A stretch of 34,648 nucleotides of DNA, from NCBI GenBank assembly GCA_937995755.1, contig CALKJD010000141.1, positions 1 through 34,648 on the forward strand. The letters are read 5' to 3'. Below the pieces are notes generated by a model. It made no database searches and was not told the origin of the DNA. It saw only the letters and a program-made list of their open reading frames with translations. The DNA is from an uncultured Saprospiraceae bacterium (GTDB lineage: Bacteria; Bacteroidota; Bacteroidia; Chitinophagales; Saprospiraceae). Position numbers and translations under genes: made by a program. Below, one piece after another: positions 8,892-16,504 of this stretch; within the stretch, counting starts at the first letter, position 1; each line of letters starts with the position of its first letter.

Positions 8892-10712
8892 CTAATACGT
8901 AAGTTTAATATCTGCACCTATACTTACCCATCTTCCTGGCAACTCAACTAGATTGGTCTCTTTGTATATTTTATTAAATAAGTTATTCACATTTAATGAT
9001 ACTCTTACTTTATCCGCATCATAATATAGCTTACTGTCTACCACGGTATAGTCATCTAAATTAACACGGTCTACGTATCTCATTTGAATATTATGGTGTA
9101 CCTCACCAACATGATAAGCCACTCTCGCTGATAACTGATGTCTTAGATTCTCTAATGAATATCGGCTCAAAAATGCATCTACTTCACTTTGATCTGCATC
9201 TAACCAAGTATAATTAATACCAAGATTAGCTAACCCAAATTTGCCAGTTGCGTGAAATCTCCATTGTGCAGACAACTCTATCCCATTAGTCGTAATATCA
9301 CCGATATTAATAGGCTGCCACTTGGAGGTGGAATCAGATTTTGTCCAGTCAATAAGATCATTTCCTTGTCTCGAAAACAAAGCAATCTGTGCTGTAAAAT
9401 TACTTTCAATATACTTGGCCCCTATTTCCATAGAAAGCGCTTCTTCCGCCTGTAAATCTTCATTTCCTACATTGGCTCTATCTTCATAGTACAAGTCCGT
9501 ATATGTCGGTACACGATAAGTGTAACCCGCATTTCCAAACACTTTGAAGTGATTAGTAACTGCATATCCAATATCTAACCCAGGAAAAATCTTAGCATCT
9601 AAATCCGAAAAATGAGTATACGAAACACCTGGAGTGATATCAAGCTTCTCATCCATAAGTAATATTCTTTGCTCCGCATTAATAGTTGCAGTATTACGCT
9701 CACGCATTCCAAGGTTATTGCTTTCTAGGTTCATCATATTATACTCCACTCCTACCTGAAAGATACCCAGTGGATTACTCGATCTTGCTTGTACTTCTCC
9801 ATTGAGCACCTCGCTTACGTGTATATTATTAAAGAATGAAGGATCTTCTCTTAAAAATACATAATCATCCTTATTTCTCCTATAACTAAGCTTCGGACTA
9901 ATATACCACCCACCTATTAACTTGCTATAATCTAAGGCTACAAAACTCGTATGCGTCTCTTCATACTGATCCATAAAATCAGGGCTAGCGTAGAATCCAT
10001 TAGCTCCAAATTTTCTTGAACTATGTGATGTCAATACATTCAATTGATTACCATTAGACCCTAAAGAACCTTGATATGTATATTGCTCGATTTCGTAATC
10101 CGTATTATACTTATACCCTTCTGAAGCATTACGACTATACGAGGCTGACTGTCCATACTTTCCAATCGTATTAGATACTCCAATCCTAGTATCTATCAGC
10201 TGATAATCTCCAGTATGCACTCCGATAGTCACCAGATTCTCTTTAGGCTTTTTGGTTACTATATTGATCGCTCCTGCAAATCCATTGATACCATAGATAC
10301 GAGCAGCAGGCCCCTTGAGTACTTCGATACGTTCTATATCTTCTATAGCTACAGGAATATTCATATTGTGATGACCCGTCTGAGGATCTGCGAGCTTAAT
10401 ACCATTGATTAAGACCAGTGTCTGATCAAATGTGCCTCCTCTGATACCTATATCTGATTGTACACCATTCGGTCCTCGCTGTCTTACATCTACACCTGCA
10501 ACATCGTTTAATAGCTCCGCAACATTATTCGCTGAAGATGCTGCTATTTGCTCATCCGATATCACATCAATACTTCTACTCGATTGTTTAAATGGAATCC
10601 CTAATCGCTGCTCGTGGATGACTATCTGAGAAAAATCTCCGAACAATGTATCTTTCTGTCCAAATACACTCATTACTAGCATTCCAATGACGATCGTTAA
10701 TATATACTTCAT
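8892..10712 (-). CDS. TonB-dependent outer-membrane receptor (BtuB-like)
   Basis: A 606-residue outer-membrane transporter. Residues 1-18 form a signal peptide (cleavage near VFGQ). The plug domain (about 45-155) has DVRQRGPNGVQSDIGIRGG, LVLINGIKLADP and IERIEVLKGPAARIYG, followed by a 22-strand type barrel to the C-terminal aromatic-containing strand. It lacks the N-terminal carboxypeptidase-like domain of SusC proteins. Overall it resembles BtuB/vitamin-type receptors, but the substrate cannot be read from sequence. No cobalamin riboswitch box is visible upstream. A perfect -7 box at 10848-10855 would give a leader of about 130 nt. It needs an ExbB/ExbD/TonB system, and one is encoded about 3 kb away. 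Confidence 0.93.
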   Translation of the reverse strand: MKYILTIVIGMLVMSVFGQKDTLFGDFSQIVIHEQRLGIPFKQSSRSIDVISDEQIAASSANNVAELLNDVAGVDVRQRGPNGVQSDIGIRGGTFDQTLVLINGIKLADPQTGHHNMNIPVAIEDIERIEVLKGPAARIYGINGFAGAINIVTKKPKENLVTIGVHTGDYQLIDTRIGVSNTIGKYGQSASYSRNASEGYKYNTDYEIEQYTYQGSLGSNGNQLNVLTSHSSRKFGANGFYASPDFMDQYEETHTSFVALDYSKLIGGWYISPKLSYRRNKDDYVFLREDPSFFNNIHVSEVLNGEVQARSSNPLGIFQVGVEYNMMNLESNNLGMRERNTATINAEQRILLMDEKLDITPGVSYTHFSDLDAKIFPGLDIGYAVTNHFKVFGNAGYTYRVPTYTDLYYEDRANVGNEDLQAEEALSMEIGAKYIESNFTAQIALFSRQGNDLIDWTKSDSTSKWQPINIGDITTNGIELSAQWRFHATGKFGLANLGINYTWLDADQSEVDAFLSRYSLENLRHQLSARVAYHVGEVHHNIQMRYVDRVNLDDYTVVDSKLYYDADKVRVSLNVNNLFNKIYKETNLVELPGRWVSIGADIKLTY

Positions 10713-10847
10713 ATGATATTATTAGTTACTTAATTGCCCTAATAATAGACGGTAGATCACATATATCATGATCAATTATCTCTCTTTCACAACGATTCAC
10801 AAATAGCAAAACATTTGTATCAGAACTCATCATTACTTAAGGCGTCA

Positions 10848-10855
10848 CAAATATA
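10848..10855 (-). promoter_or_regulatory. Candidate promoter (-7 box) of the TonB receptor gene
   Basis: On the minus strand this reads TATATTTG, a full match to TAnnTTTG. Transcription would begin near 10841, giving an untranslated leader of about 130 nt. No TTG or TTTG is found at the usual 17-23 nt spacing upstream. Confidence 0.45.
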
Positions 10856-10962
10856 TCAATACCTATCAAATAGCTTAGTCCAAGCGTCAAAACATCTGAC
10901 ATCAAGCTTTTTATATATTAAAATTAAATTAATAGAAAGTTGCAAGAAAGACATATTGCCAT

Positions 10963-11001
10963 AAAAAAAAAACTCCCAACCAGCCTTAGCTCATTGGGAG
11001 T
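10963..11001 (-). terminator. Intrinsic terminator of the beta-barrel-like gene
   Basis: On the minus strand ACTCCCAA (11001-10994) pairs with TTGGGAGT (10979-10972), with a 14-nt loop, followed directly by a run of T. It lies 29 nt after the stop codon of the gene at 11030-11893 and separates it from the TonB receptor gene. Confidence 0.9.
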
Positions 11002-11029
11002 AATAAATCGTAAAAATGTTGATTTGTTT

Positions 11030-11893
11030 TTAATTTCTATTCCAATTATAAGAAGCACCTATCTGTAGCCTAATACCACTTATATCATAAGGCAATGTTG
11101 TAGTTTCTTCACCATTATAAAGCACTTTAGGATTCTCTCCCTCGAGATCCAATCTTGATTCCTTAGAATCTTCTACTTGCGAAGCAAAGATAATTGCACC
11201 ATCTGTATTACTACTTCCAATATCATAATGCGCAGAAAGGAATATATCCATTTTATCGGCAATCCTATACACGAAATCTACTGCTGGACCATACACCAAA
11301 ACAGTTGATTGCAAAGATACATCTAATGCTTCTTCATTATATATCGTTTCACCGATTTGAATATAACCCGTATTATTCTCTAACTCTCCTACTTCAAATC
11401 CAAATCCTCCAAATCCTCCGAAAATAGATGGTCTAATAAAAAGTTCTTTATCTCCAATATCAAATGGAAAATTCCAACCTAAACCATATGTCAGCATTAA
11501 ACCACTACCCGCGTCTCCTAAAGTCACATCAATATCTATATCATGAGCTAGTCCACTATACTTTCCAAATTTGTATCCTAGAGAAATACCCACACTCGTG
11601 TATCCGTCCGCGATCTCTGTAGTCGTCATTAAGTTATCTGGAGATGGTGAATTATCTGTAAACGAAGTCACCAACACGCCTGGATCTGTTGAGATGAATC
11701 TTGGACCAAAACCTAAAGTGATACCACGGTATTTTTCATATTCCGTTTTAGCATACTCTTCGTCATCTTCTTCTTGCATCTCTGCCTTCCTTTCTACTTT
11801 CTTCTCTACTCTTTTTTTACCTCTTCTTTTTTTCTGACCGTACACAGTACTTACACTAATCATCACAATCAATAATAGTAATACTTTTTTCAT
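11030..11893 (-). CDS. Outer-membrane beta-barrel-like protein
   Basis: A 287-residue secreted protein. The start at MKKVLLLL (11893) is preferred over an ATG 33 nt upstream, because it gives a clean signal peptide (about 1-20, ending VYGQ) and is preceded by an A-rich stretch typical of this phylum. A strongly basic then acidic segment (KKRRGKKRVEKK, then EEDDEEYAK) follows, then alternating hydrophobic strands with Gly and aromatic residues. The last strand, IRLQIGASYNW, resembles a barrel closing strand, though residues RN follow the final aromatic. The fold suggests a small OmpA/OmpW-type barrel, but no specific family is recognised. A minus-strand terminator follows. Confidence 0.7.
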   Translation of the reverse strand: MKKVLLLLIVMISVSTVYGQKKRRGKKRVEKKVERKAEMQEEDDEEYAKTEYEKYRGITLGFGPRFISTDPGVLVTSFTDNSPSPDNLMTTTEIADGYTSVGISLGYKFGKYSGLAHDIDIDVTLGDAGSGLMLTYGLGWNFPFDIGDKELFIRPSIFGGFGGFGFEVGELENNTGYIQIGETIYNEEALDVSLQSTVLVYGPAVDFVYRIADKMDIFLSAHYDIGSSNTDGAIIFASQVEDSKESRLDLEGENPKVLYNGEETTTLPYDISGIRLQIGASYNWNRN

Positions 11894-11995
11894 TCTATTG
11901 AGTTTTGTTTTGTTAATAGCAATCATTCATCAGAGAACCTGACTTATCTGTGGCTAAAGTAACATTTTATTACAGATTAATAAACATTGGCATTT

Positions 11996-12736
11996 TTATA
12001 CTTCAGTCTTCTTTACTTGTTGATAATATATAAATATCTTACTAAGTACAATAGCTATTATAATGGCTGGCAATAAATTCTCCAAGGTAATATTACCCAA
12101 CTTCAACATATTAATCGATATACCTAAAATCAATATTCCACCTACTGCACTGACTAAATTGAGCGTTTTTTCATCAAAAACAGGTTTTAGAATATCAGCA
12201 AGCACAGTAATTCCTCCCTGAAACAAAAGCATAGGAATAATAGAAAACAATACTCCTATTCCATAGGTTGCCGTAAGCGCGATAGCGGTAAATCCGTCTA
12301 AAGTAGATTTCACATAGAGTAGACTTCGATCTTTAGTCAGCCCTTCCTCTAGTGCACCTACGATTGTCATACTGCCTATACAAAATAGTAGGAAAGCAGT
12401 AATCAATCCTTCAGTAAAGTTACTATCCTGTGCATCTACTACTTCCTTAAGTTGATCAGAAAGTCCAGCCATCCAACCCGCCAAATCTAATAACTGGCCT
12501 GATATACCTCCGATGATCATTGCAAAAATAAAGATGAGCATGTAACCATCTGGTAGCTTAAGAGCCATTTTAATTCCAATGAGAATTGTACCTAGACCCA
12601 CCGCTTGGAAAACTATGTCTTGTATATCTTCAGTGAAAACGGATTGCAATAGTAAACCTAATATACTGCCTACTGCCACCGTAAACATATTGACAAATGT
12701 TGCTATGGGCCATTGAAGAGTTGCTTTCTTATTCAT
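11996..12736 (-). CDS. DUF554 family membrane protein (YdfK/YqgA-like)
   Basis: A 246-residue polytopic inner-membrane protein with about seven hydrophobic segments. The signature CIGSMTIVGALEEGL followed by LLYVKSTLDGFTAIALTATYG is characteristic of DUF554, a family of unknown function suspected to be transporters. The start is placed at ATG 12736 (MNKKATLQW) because it overlaps the stop of the upstream gene as ATGA, a 4-nt coupled junction; a longer frame back to 12760 would run deep into that gene. Three tracts of glycine-rich helix (GSILGLLL, GGISGQLL, GGILILGISI) repeat the family pattern. Confidence 0.9.
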   Translation of the reverse strand: MNKKATLQWPIATFVNMFTVAVGSILGLLLQSVFTEDIQDIVFQAVGLGTILIGIKMALKLPDGYMLIFIFAMIIGGISGQLLDLAGWMAGLSDQLKEVVDAQDSNFTEGLITAFLLFCIGSMTIVGALEEGLTKDRSLLYVKSTLDGFTAIALTATYGIGVLFSIIPMLLFQGGITVLADILKPVFDEKTLNLVSAVGGILILGISINMLKLGNITLENLLPAIIIAIVLSKIFIYYQQVKKTEV

Positions 12737-13197
12737 AGCTTCTTCTCTTCTAAGTCCCACTTATACTCAACATAATCTTTATACTGCTGCATCCACTTTT
12801 CAGGCCCTTTCTTAAATTTTCCTGCAAACAACTTTGCCATGATCTTTATCAATAGACTTTTCATTTCTATATAATTGACTTGGGTAGTATACAGTGTCCT
12901 ATTTCCATCGAGCTCTTCGAAAGTACTCAGCATAATATTATTCATATGCTTATGCTCATATAATGCTTCAAATGAATGCGGTAAATGATTAGCTTGTATG
13001 GTTTCTACCAATTCCATATCAGATTTCTCAAACTTATAGCGTAATAAGGTTTGACTGCCTACTTGATCTTTCTGCCCTCTGAGTAATGTGGCAGATTTAA
13101 AATCATCTTGCCATTTATCGAAATATTCACTCCGTCTTAAAAAAGATGCAACGAAGTCGCGTGGTGCGTTGATGTGAATCTGATTGCGTAATTCCAT
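12733..13197 (-). CDS. SRPBCC (START-like) family protein
   Basis: A 154-residue soluble protein with the START/SRPBCC helix-grip pattern. It begins with strand MELRNQIHINAPRDFVASFL, continues with WQDDFKSATLLRG, and ends in a long amphipathic helix around residues 115-150 (MAKLFAGKFKKGPEKWMQQY). Such domains bind hydrophobic ligands in a deep cavity; the ligand here is unknown. The gene ends in a 4-nt overlap with the DUF554 gene, so the two are made together. No function beyond the fold is claimed. Confidence 0.75.
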   Translation of the reverse strand: MELRNQIHINAPRDFVASFLRRSEYFDKWQDDFKSATLLRGQKDQVGSQTLLRYKFEKSDMELVETIQANHLPHSFEALYEHKHMNNIMLSTFEELDGNRTLYTTQVNYIEMKSLLIKIMAKLFAGKFKKGPEKWMQQYKDYVEYKWDLEEKKL

Positions 13198-13366
13198 ATT
13201 GTAATAATACCCTTTACAATTGAAATGTCAAAAACTGTTGACTTGATTGCGGAAATCCAATCATTAGACTCAAGACATATTGTAGTTCATGATATATCCC
13301 AAAAAAGCAACCTAGATGTTTAGAATGGCAAGTCGCATAATGCTACTTCGACGTGATGGCAAACAC

Positions 13367-14311
13367 TTACTTTAACTTAAAATCAATAATAATACTTCCG
13401 CATTGCTTGGCAGCACTACTAGCGGAAAATCGATATTTAAGTACGCCTTCTTCTGCGACTTCAATGAGTTCTTTATCTGCTGATGTAGAGCCTTTCTGCG
13501 TATATTTTGAGCTTATGACTTTACCTGCAGCATTGATACATATGTCTACTACTACTCTACCTGTCTTCTGAGAGTTGTCTGTAATGTCTGGCTTATATTC
13601 TACAGCACGATCGCTAAGTCCCTCTCCTATCAAGCCAGAGCCTGTAGCAAGATTCTCTAACGCTTTACTATTAGGATCGCCATCAGGATCCCCTTGGTTG
13701 CCACTGTTATCATTATTGCCGCTACCTCCAGAAAGCAAACTTCCAAATTTGCTTTTCTTGGCTTCGTACTCTGCTTTCTTTTTAGCTTCAGCTTCTTCAG
13801 CCTTTCTTTTTGCTTCTTCGGCAGCTTTTCGTTCTGCTTCTTTTTTAGACTTTTCTTCTGCCGCTTTTTGGGCCTCTGCGGCTTTCTTTTTCTTCGCTGC
13901 TGCGTCCGCTTTCTCCTTTTCTTTCTTAGCTACTATATCCGACTTTTCTTGTACTGTTTCTGATTCTGTAGATGCTACTGGACTACTTTCTTTCGCTTTC
14001 TCCTCTTTTTCTGGTACGACTTCTTTTGCAGTAGATTGTTCTTCTTGAGTTGGAGCAGCTGTAGCACTAGGCGTATCTTCTGCAGACTCCGATGGCGTTT
14101 CTTCAGATTGTGCCTCCTCTGCACTATTTCCTCCATCTATAATACCTAGTTGTACCACGATACCACTAATTTCCTCCTCTGGCTTCTGATGATCATTAAA
14201 AAATGTCGTAAAGCACAAAAGAAGTAATAGCAAGTGCAAGACGATGCTCAGCAGCATGCCTTTTCTTCTATTTTGCTCTTCGTCAGCTAGTATGACTTCT
14301 TTATAATTCAT
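13367..14311 (-). CDS. TolA/TonB-like energy transducer
   Basis: A 314-residue periplasm-spanning protein. A short cytoplasmic N-terminus is followed by one membrane anchor (about 19-38), an acidic Ser/Glu/Pro-rich stretch (60-120), and an Ala/Lys/Glu coiled region (about 125-205) like the TolA stalk. A Gly/Asn/Asp linker (205-225) follows. The C-terminal TonB-type domain (about 225-314) has GRVVVDICINAAGKV and ends in IIIDFKLK. It should transmit proton-motive force from the ExbB/ExbD motor to outer-membrane partners. It follows the second exbD gene after 329 nt, a wide gap for an operon, so it may have its own promoter. Whether it serves Tol-Pal-like or Ton functions cannot be told from sequence. 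Confidence 0.85.
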   Translation of the reverse strand: MNYKEVILADEEQNRRKGMLLSIVLHLLLLLLCFTTFFNDHQKPEEEISGIVVQLGIIDGGNSAEEAQSEETPSESAEDTPSATAAPTQEEQSTAKEVVPEKEEKAKESSPVASTESETVQEKSDIVAKKEKEKADAAAKKKKAAEAQKAAEEKSKKEAERKAAEEAKRKAEEAEAKKKAEYEAKKSKFGSLLSGGSGNNDNSGNQGDPDGDPNSKALENLATGSGLIGEGLSDRAVEYKPDITDNSQKTGRVVVDICINAAGKVISSKYTQKGSTSADKELIEVAEEGVLKYRFSASSAAKQCGSIIIDFKLK

Positions 14312-14640
14312 TTACTAATACTATTACTCTTTGTACGATTTAAATTAGAAATAACTAGATGCATCTATCATCACATCCCTTTCATTACTTCAATATGAAG
14401 CACTCGGTAATAATCAAGATTCTATACACAATAATCCTACATCATTTCAAATGCTGAGTCTTATATACAGTAGACACCTAATAACTATACATAGCACAGT
14501 CTATTACGTAACACTCACAATAGGTTGGAATTTCTGAAGTAGAATATATTCTATAACTAGAGCATAATCTCTGCTCATATAATAATCACTTCACTAAATC
14601 TCACTATTAATCTTACGCTTAGTGCGCTTGATTTACGAGA
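14312..14640. other. Intergenic gap between exbD2 and the TonB-like gene
   Basis: A 329-nt AT-rich gap on the minus-strand side of the motor cluster. No perfect TAnnTTTG box on the minus strand, no hairpin with a T-tract, and no credible small gene was seen. The transcript arrangement here is therefore unresolved. Confidence 0.5.
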
Positions 14641-15045
14641 TTATTTTTTGGGATCTTCTAATACAGTTTTGATACCATATTGATAAGCTAAGTCAAGCAC
14701 AGCTACTACTTTATCGTTACTCGATTTAGCATTTGGGCTTACTTTTACAGTTGCATCTTTACCTTTAGTTTTCTTTAGATTTCTCATTTTAGTCTTCAGA
14801 TTAGCATAATCTATTCTCGCTCCATCTAGGAAGAATGTTCCTTTTTTGGAAATAGATATTGAGCTAATGCTAGAAGGCTTAGTTGTAGAAGGCGTGCTAT
14901 TCTTTCCTGGTAGTTTGAGGTTAAGTGCATTGGGAGTCACTAAAGAAGATGTCAGCATGAAGAATATCAATAATAAAAAAATGATATCCGTCAATGAAGA
15001 CATACTAAACTCTGCGCTTACTTTTGATTTCTTCTTAAATCCCAT
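14641..15045 (-). CDS. exbD: ExbD/TolR family protein (second copy)
   Basis: A 134-residue ExbD/TolR proton-channel subunit. One membrane helix (about 17-35) carries the essential aspartate D20 in SSLTDIIFLLLIFF; the periplasmic domain follows. The N-terminal 27 residues or so are almost identical to the upstream exbD copy, while the periplasmic domains have diverged strongly, and this copy has a Ser/Thr/Pro-rich insert (about 47-65). It starts 5 nt after the end of the first copy. The two probably form a mixed ExbD dimer around an ExbB pentamer. Confidence 0.93.
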   Translation of the reverse strand: MGFKKKSKVSAEFSMSSLTDIIFLLLIFFMLTSSLVTPNALNLKLPGKNSTPSTTKPSSISSISISKKGTFFLDGARIDYANLKTKMRNLKKTKGKDATVKVSPNAKSSNDKVVAVLDLAYQYGIKTVLEDPKK

Positions 15046-15050
15046 AGTCT

Positions 15051-15440
15051 CTATCCTCTTGGCTGTGTAGCGATAATTGCTTTAACTCTTAGTCCACTAG
15101 CGATCTGCATCACTTTATGTACTTTCTCCCAGTCTGTACCAGATTCGGATATGATACTAAGTGTAGCATTGTCTTTATTCTCTGATGCTCTTACCGCTGT
15201 AGCGATATCTTTTTCTAGATTACGCATACTGCTTCTTTTACCTTTTACTGTCACTTCTCCATCTTTAAACAGCATTACAGATAGATCTGTCGGTGCTACT
15301 GTCACACTATCAGATACAGGTAATGGCATATTGATCTGCACCATAGATGATGTCAACATAAAGAATATCAATAACAGGAATATGATGTCCGTAAGGGACG
15401 ACATACTAAATTCTGCACTGACTTTATTTCTCTTTTTCAT
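15051..15440 (-). CDS. exbD: ExbD/TolR family protein (first copy)
   Basis: A 129-residue ExbD/TolR subunit of an ExbBD-type motor. The membrane helix (about 15-33) contains D18 in SSLTDIIFLLLIFF, the proton-carrying residue of the family. The periplasmic domain ends in the usual helix-strand unit (KVMQIASGLRVKAIIAT). It lies 63 nt downstream of exbB and 5 nt before a second exbD. The paired copies with matching N-termini suggest tandem duplication followed by divergence of the periplasmic parts. Confidence 0.94.
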   Translation of the reverse strand: MKKRNKVSAEFSMSSLTDIIFLLLIFFMLTSSMVQINMPLPVSDSVTVAPTDLSVMLFKDGEVTVKGKRSSMRNLEKDIATAVRASENKDNATLSIISESGTDWEKVHKVMQIASGLRVKAIIATQPRG

Positions 15441-15503
15441 TTCCTGTTCTTATTGGATACTATAACTGTATATAAGACATATTATTATTCGATAGTACGA
15501 GTA

Positions 15504-16190
15504 CTATGCTGATGGCTCTTGTAAAAGATCCATGAAGTCTGTAGTCACACGCTCCATTTTGAAGATTACCTTCTCTACGTTAGCTACTAATAAGTTATAA
15601 CCTACGAATGCGATAATACCAATCATCAAACCAAACGCTGTCGTCAATAAGGCTTGGTATATACCTTCTGCTAATTGAGCAGGTCCTACATTCTCCTCTG
15701 TAGCCATCGTTTGGAAAGCTAAGATCATACCTGTAACCGTACCAAAGAATCCAATCATAGGCGCGGCTCCTGCGATACTTGCAAGAGTAGATAAGTTTTT
15801 CTCTAATTTGAATACTTCTAAGTTTCCGATGTTTTCGATCGCAGCATCGATATCTCTTAATGGTTTACCAATACGTTGTAATCCTTTCTCTACCATTCTT
15901 GCCATGGGGCTATCAGTACCTGCACATGCAGCTTTAGCACCTTCGATGTTACCAGCAGCTACAGCAGATCTGATGTTATTCATAAAGTTTTCATCAATCT
16001 TTCCAGCTCTCTTAATCGTCATATATCTTTCGAAGAAGATATATACTGAGATTACAGACAAAATCAGTAATACACCGAAAATAGACATACTTAAAATACC
16101 ACCATCTATAATGATATTAATGATGTTTTGAGCTGCACCTACTTCTTCAGTGTCTGGTGTTTGGAATAAGAAAAATCCTAAATGAAACAT
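15504..16190 (-). CDS. exbB: ExbB/TolQ/MotA family proton channel protein
   Basis: A 228-residue inner-membrane stator. Three membrane helices are at about 33-54, 134-160 and 178-203, with a cytoplasmic domain between the first and second. The family motif GFFGTVTGMILAFQ (147-160) and the third helix LLTTAFGLMIGIIAF line the proton path. With the two ExbD proteins and the TonB-like protein it should form a motor that powers outer-membrane receptors, such as the TonB-dependent receptor at 8892-10712. A -7 box at 16328-16335 with an inverted repeat at 16305-16321 probably controls the cluster. Confidence 0.95.
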   Translation of the reverse strand: MFHLGFFLFQTPDTEEVGAAQNIINIIIDGGILSMSIFGVLLILSVISVYIFFERYMTIKRAGKIDENFMNNIRSAVAAGNIEGAKAACAGTDSPMARMVEKGLQRIGKPLRDIDAAIENIGNLEVFKLEKNLSTLASIAGAAPMIGFFGTVTGMILAFQTMATEENVGPAQLAEGIYQALLTTAFGLMIGIIAFVGYNLLVANVEKVIFKMERVTTDFMDLLQEPSA

Positions 16191-16304
16191 TAGCGTTTTT
16201 ATTTGTAAGCCTAATAAAAAGAATCTTGGTCGTAGAATATGATAACGTAACTCAATGTCTACTTACCAATAAAGTCATACTAAGCATCATGAACGATGCC
16301 CAAT

Positions 16305-16321
16305 TGCAATTAATTATTGCA
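16305..16321. promoter_or_regulatory. Inverted repeat at the predicted exbB transcription start
   Basis: TGCAAT and ATTGCA flank a 5-nt AT spacer in a perfect 6-bp inverted repeat. It covers the predicted start of exbB transcription, 7 nt beyond the -7 box on the minus strand. This is a plausible repressor site, but short AT-rich palindromes also arise by chance. Confidence 0.3.
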
Positions 16322-16327
16322 CAGACA

Positions 16328-16335
16328 CAAAATTA
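16328..16335 (-). promoter_or_regulatory. Candidate exbB promoter (-7 box)
   Basis: The minus strand reads TAATTTTG, a full match to TAnnTTTG. The predicted start near 16321 leaves a leader of about 130 nt before exbB. The -33 position has only AT-rich sequence, so support rests on the -7 box and location. Confidence 0.45.
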
Positions 16336-16504
16336 ACAATAAAATTTATATATTAAATAAATTTATCATTTGATTAATTCACTACATAAAACATTGAAAA
16401 CCTGCTTATTGCATAAGCTTTGGGTGCCCAACAAGCTAGAATTATCACTAATACCGATATTAGCTAGACGAGAAATGGTTTGAAATTATTGATTGAAAGT
16501 GTAA

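Larger units (their letters stand above)
10713..11029. other. Intergenic region upstream of the TonB receptor gene
   Basis: This 317-nt AT-rich gap holds the candidate minus-strand promoter at 10848-10855 and the terminator of the upstream gene at 10963-11001. GATCA and TGATC near 10756-10773 form a short inverted repeat, too small to call an operator. No riboswitch core or small open frame with family resemblance was seen. Confidence 0.5.
16191..16504. other. Intergenic region upstream of exbB
   Basis: A 314-nt gap holding the candidate exbB promoter and the inverted repeat at 16305-16321, described separately. CTAATA-CCGA-TATTAG (16448-16463) could form a small hairpin after the preceding gene, but it has no T-tract and is not called a terminator. 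No small gene was seen. Confidence 0.5.

Noticed and set aside
10713..10960. Possible cobalamin riboswitch before the BtuB-like receptor gene
   Set aside because: No B12-box-like sequence or conserved core was found on the minus strand of this gap.
12737..12760. Longer start for the DUF554 protein at 12760
   Set aside because: The ATG at 12736 forms an ATGA overlap with the upstream stop codon and matches the family N-terminus better.
13330..13348. Imperfect palindrome AAGTcGCATaATGCtACTT after the TonB-like gene, as a terminator
   Set aside because: One central mismatch, a 1-nt loop and no T-tract; the stem would not fold well in RNA.
13575..14048. Open frame of 157 codons on the plus strand
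   Set aside because: It lies antisense to the low-complexity Ala/Lys/Glu stalk of the TonB-like gene; its Ser/Phe/Ala repeats are a mirror of that composition.
16448..16463. Hairpin CTAATA-CCGA-TATTAG as terminator of the T9SS substrate gene
   Set aside because: The stem is only 6 AT-rich pairs and no T run follows on the minus strand.
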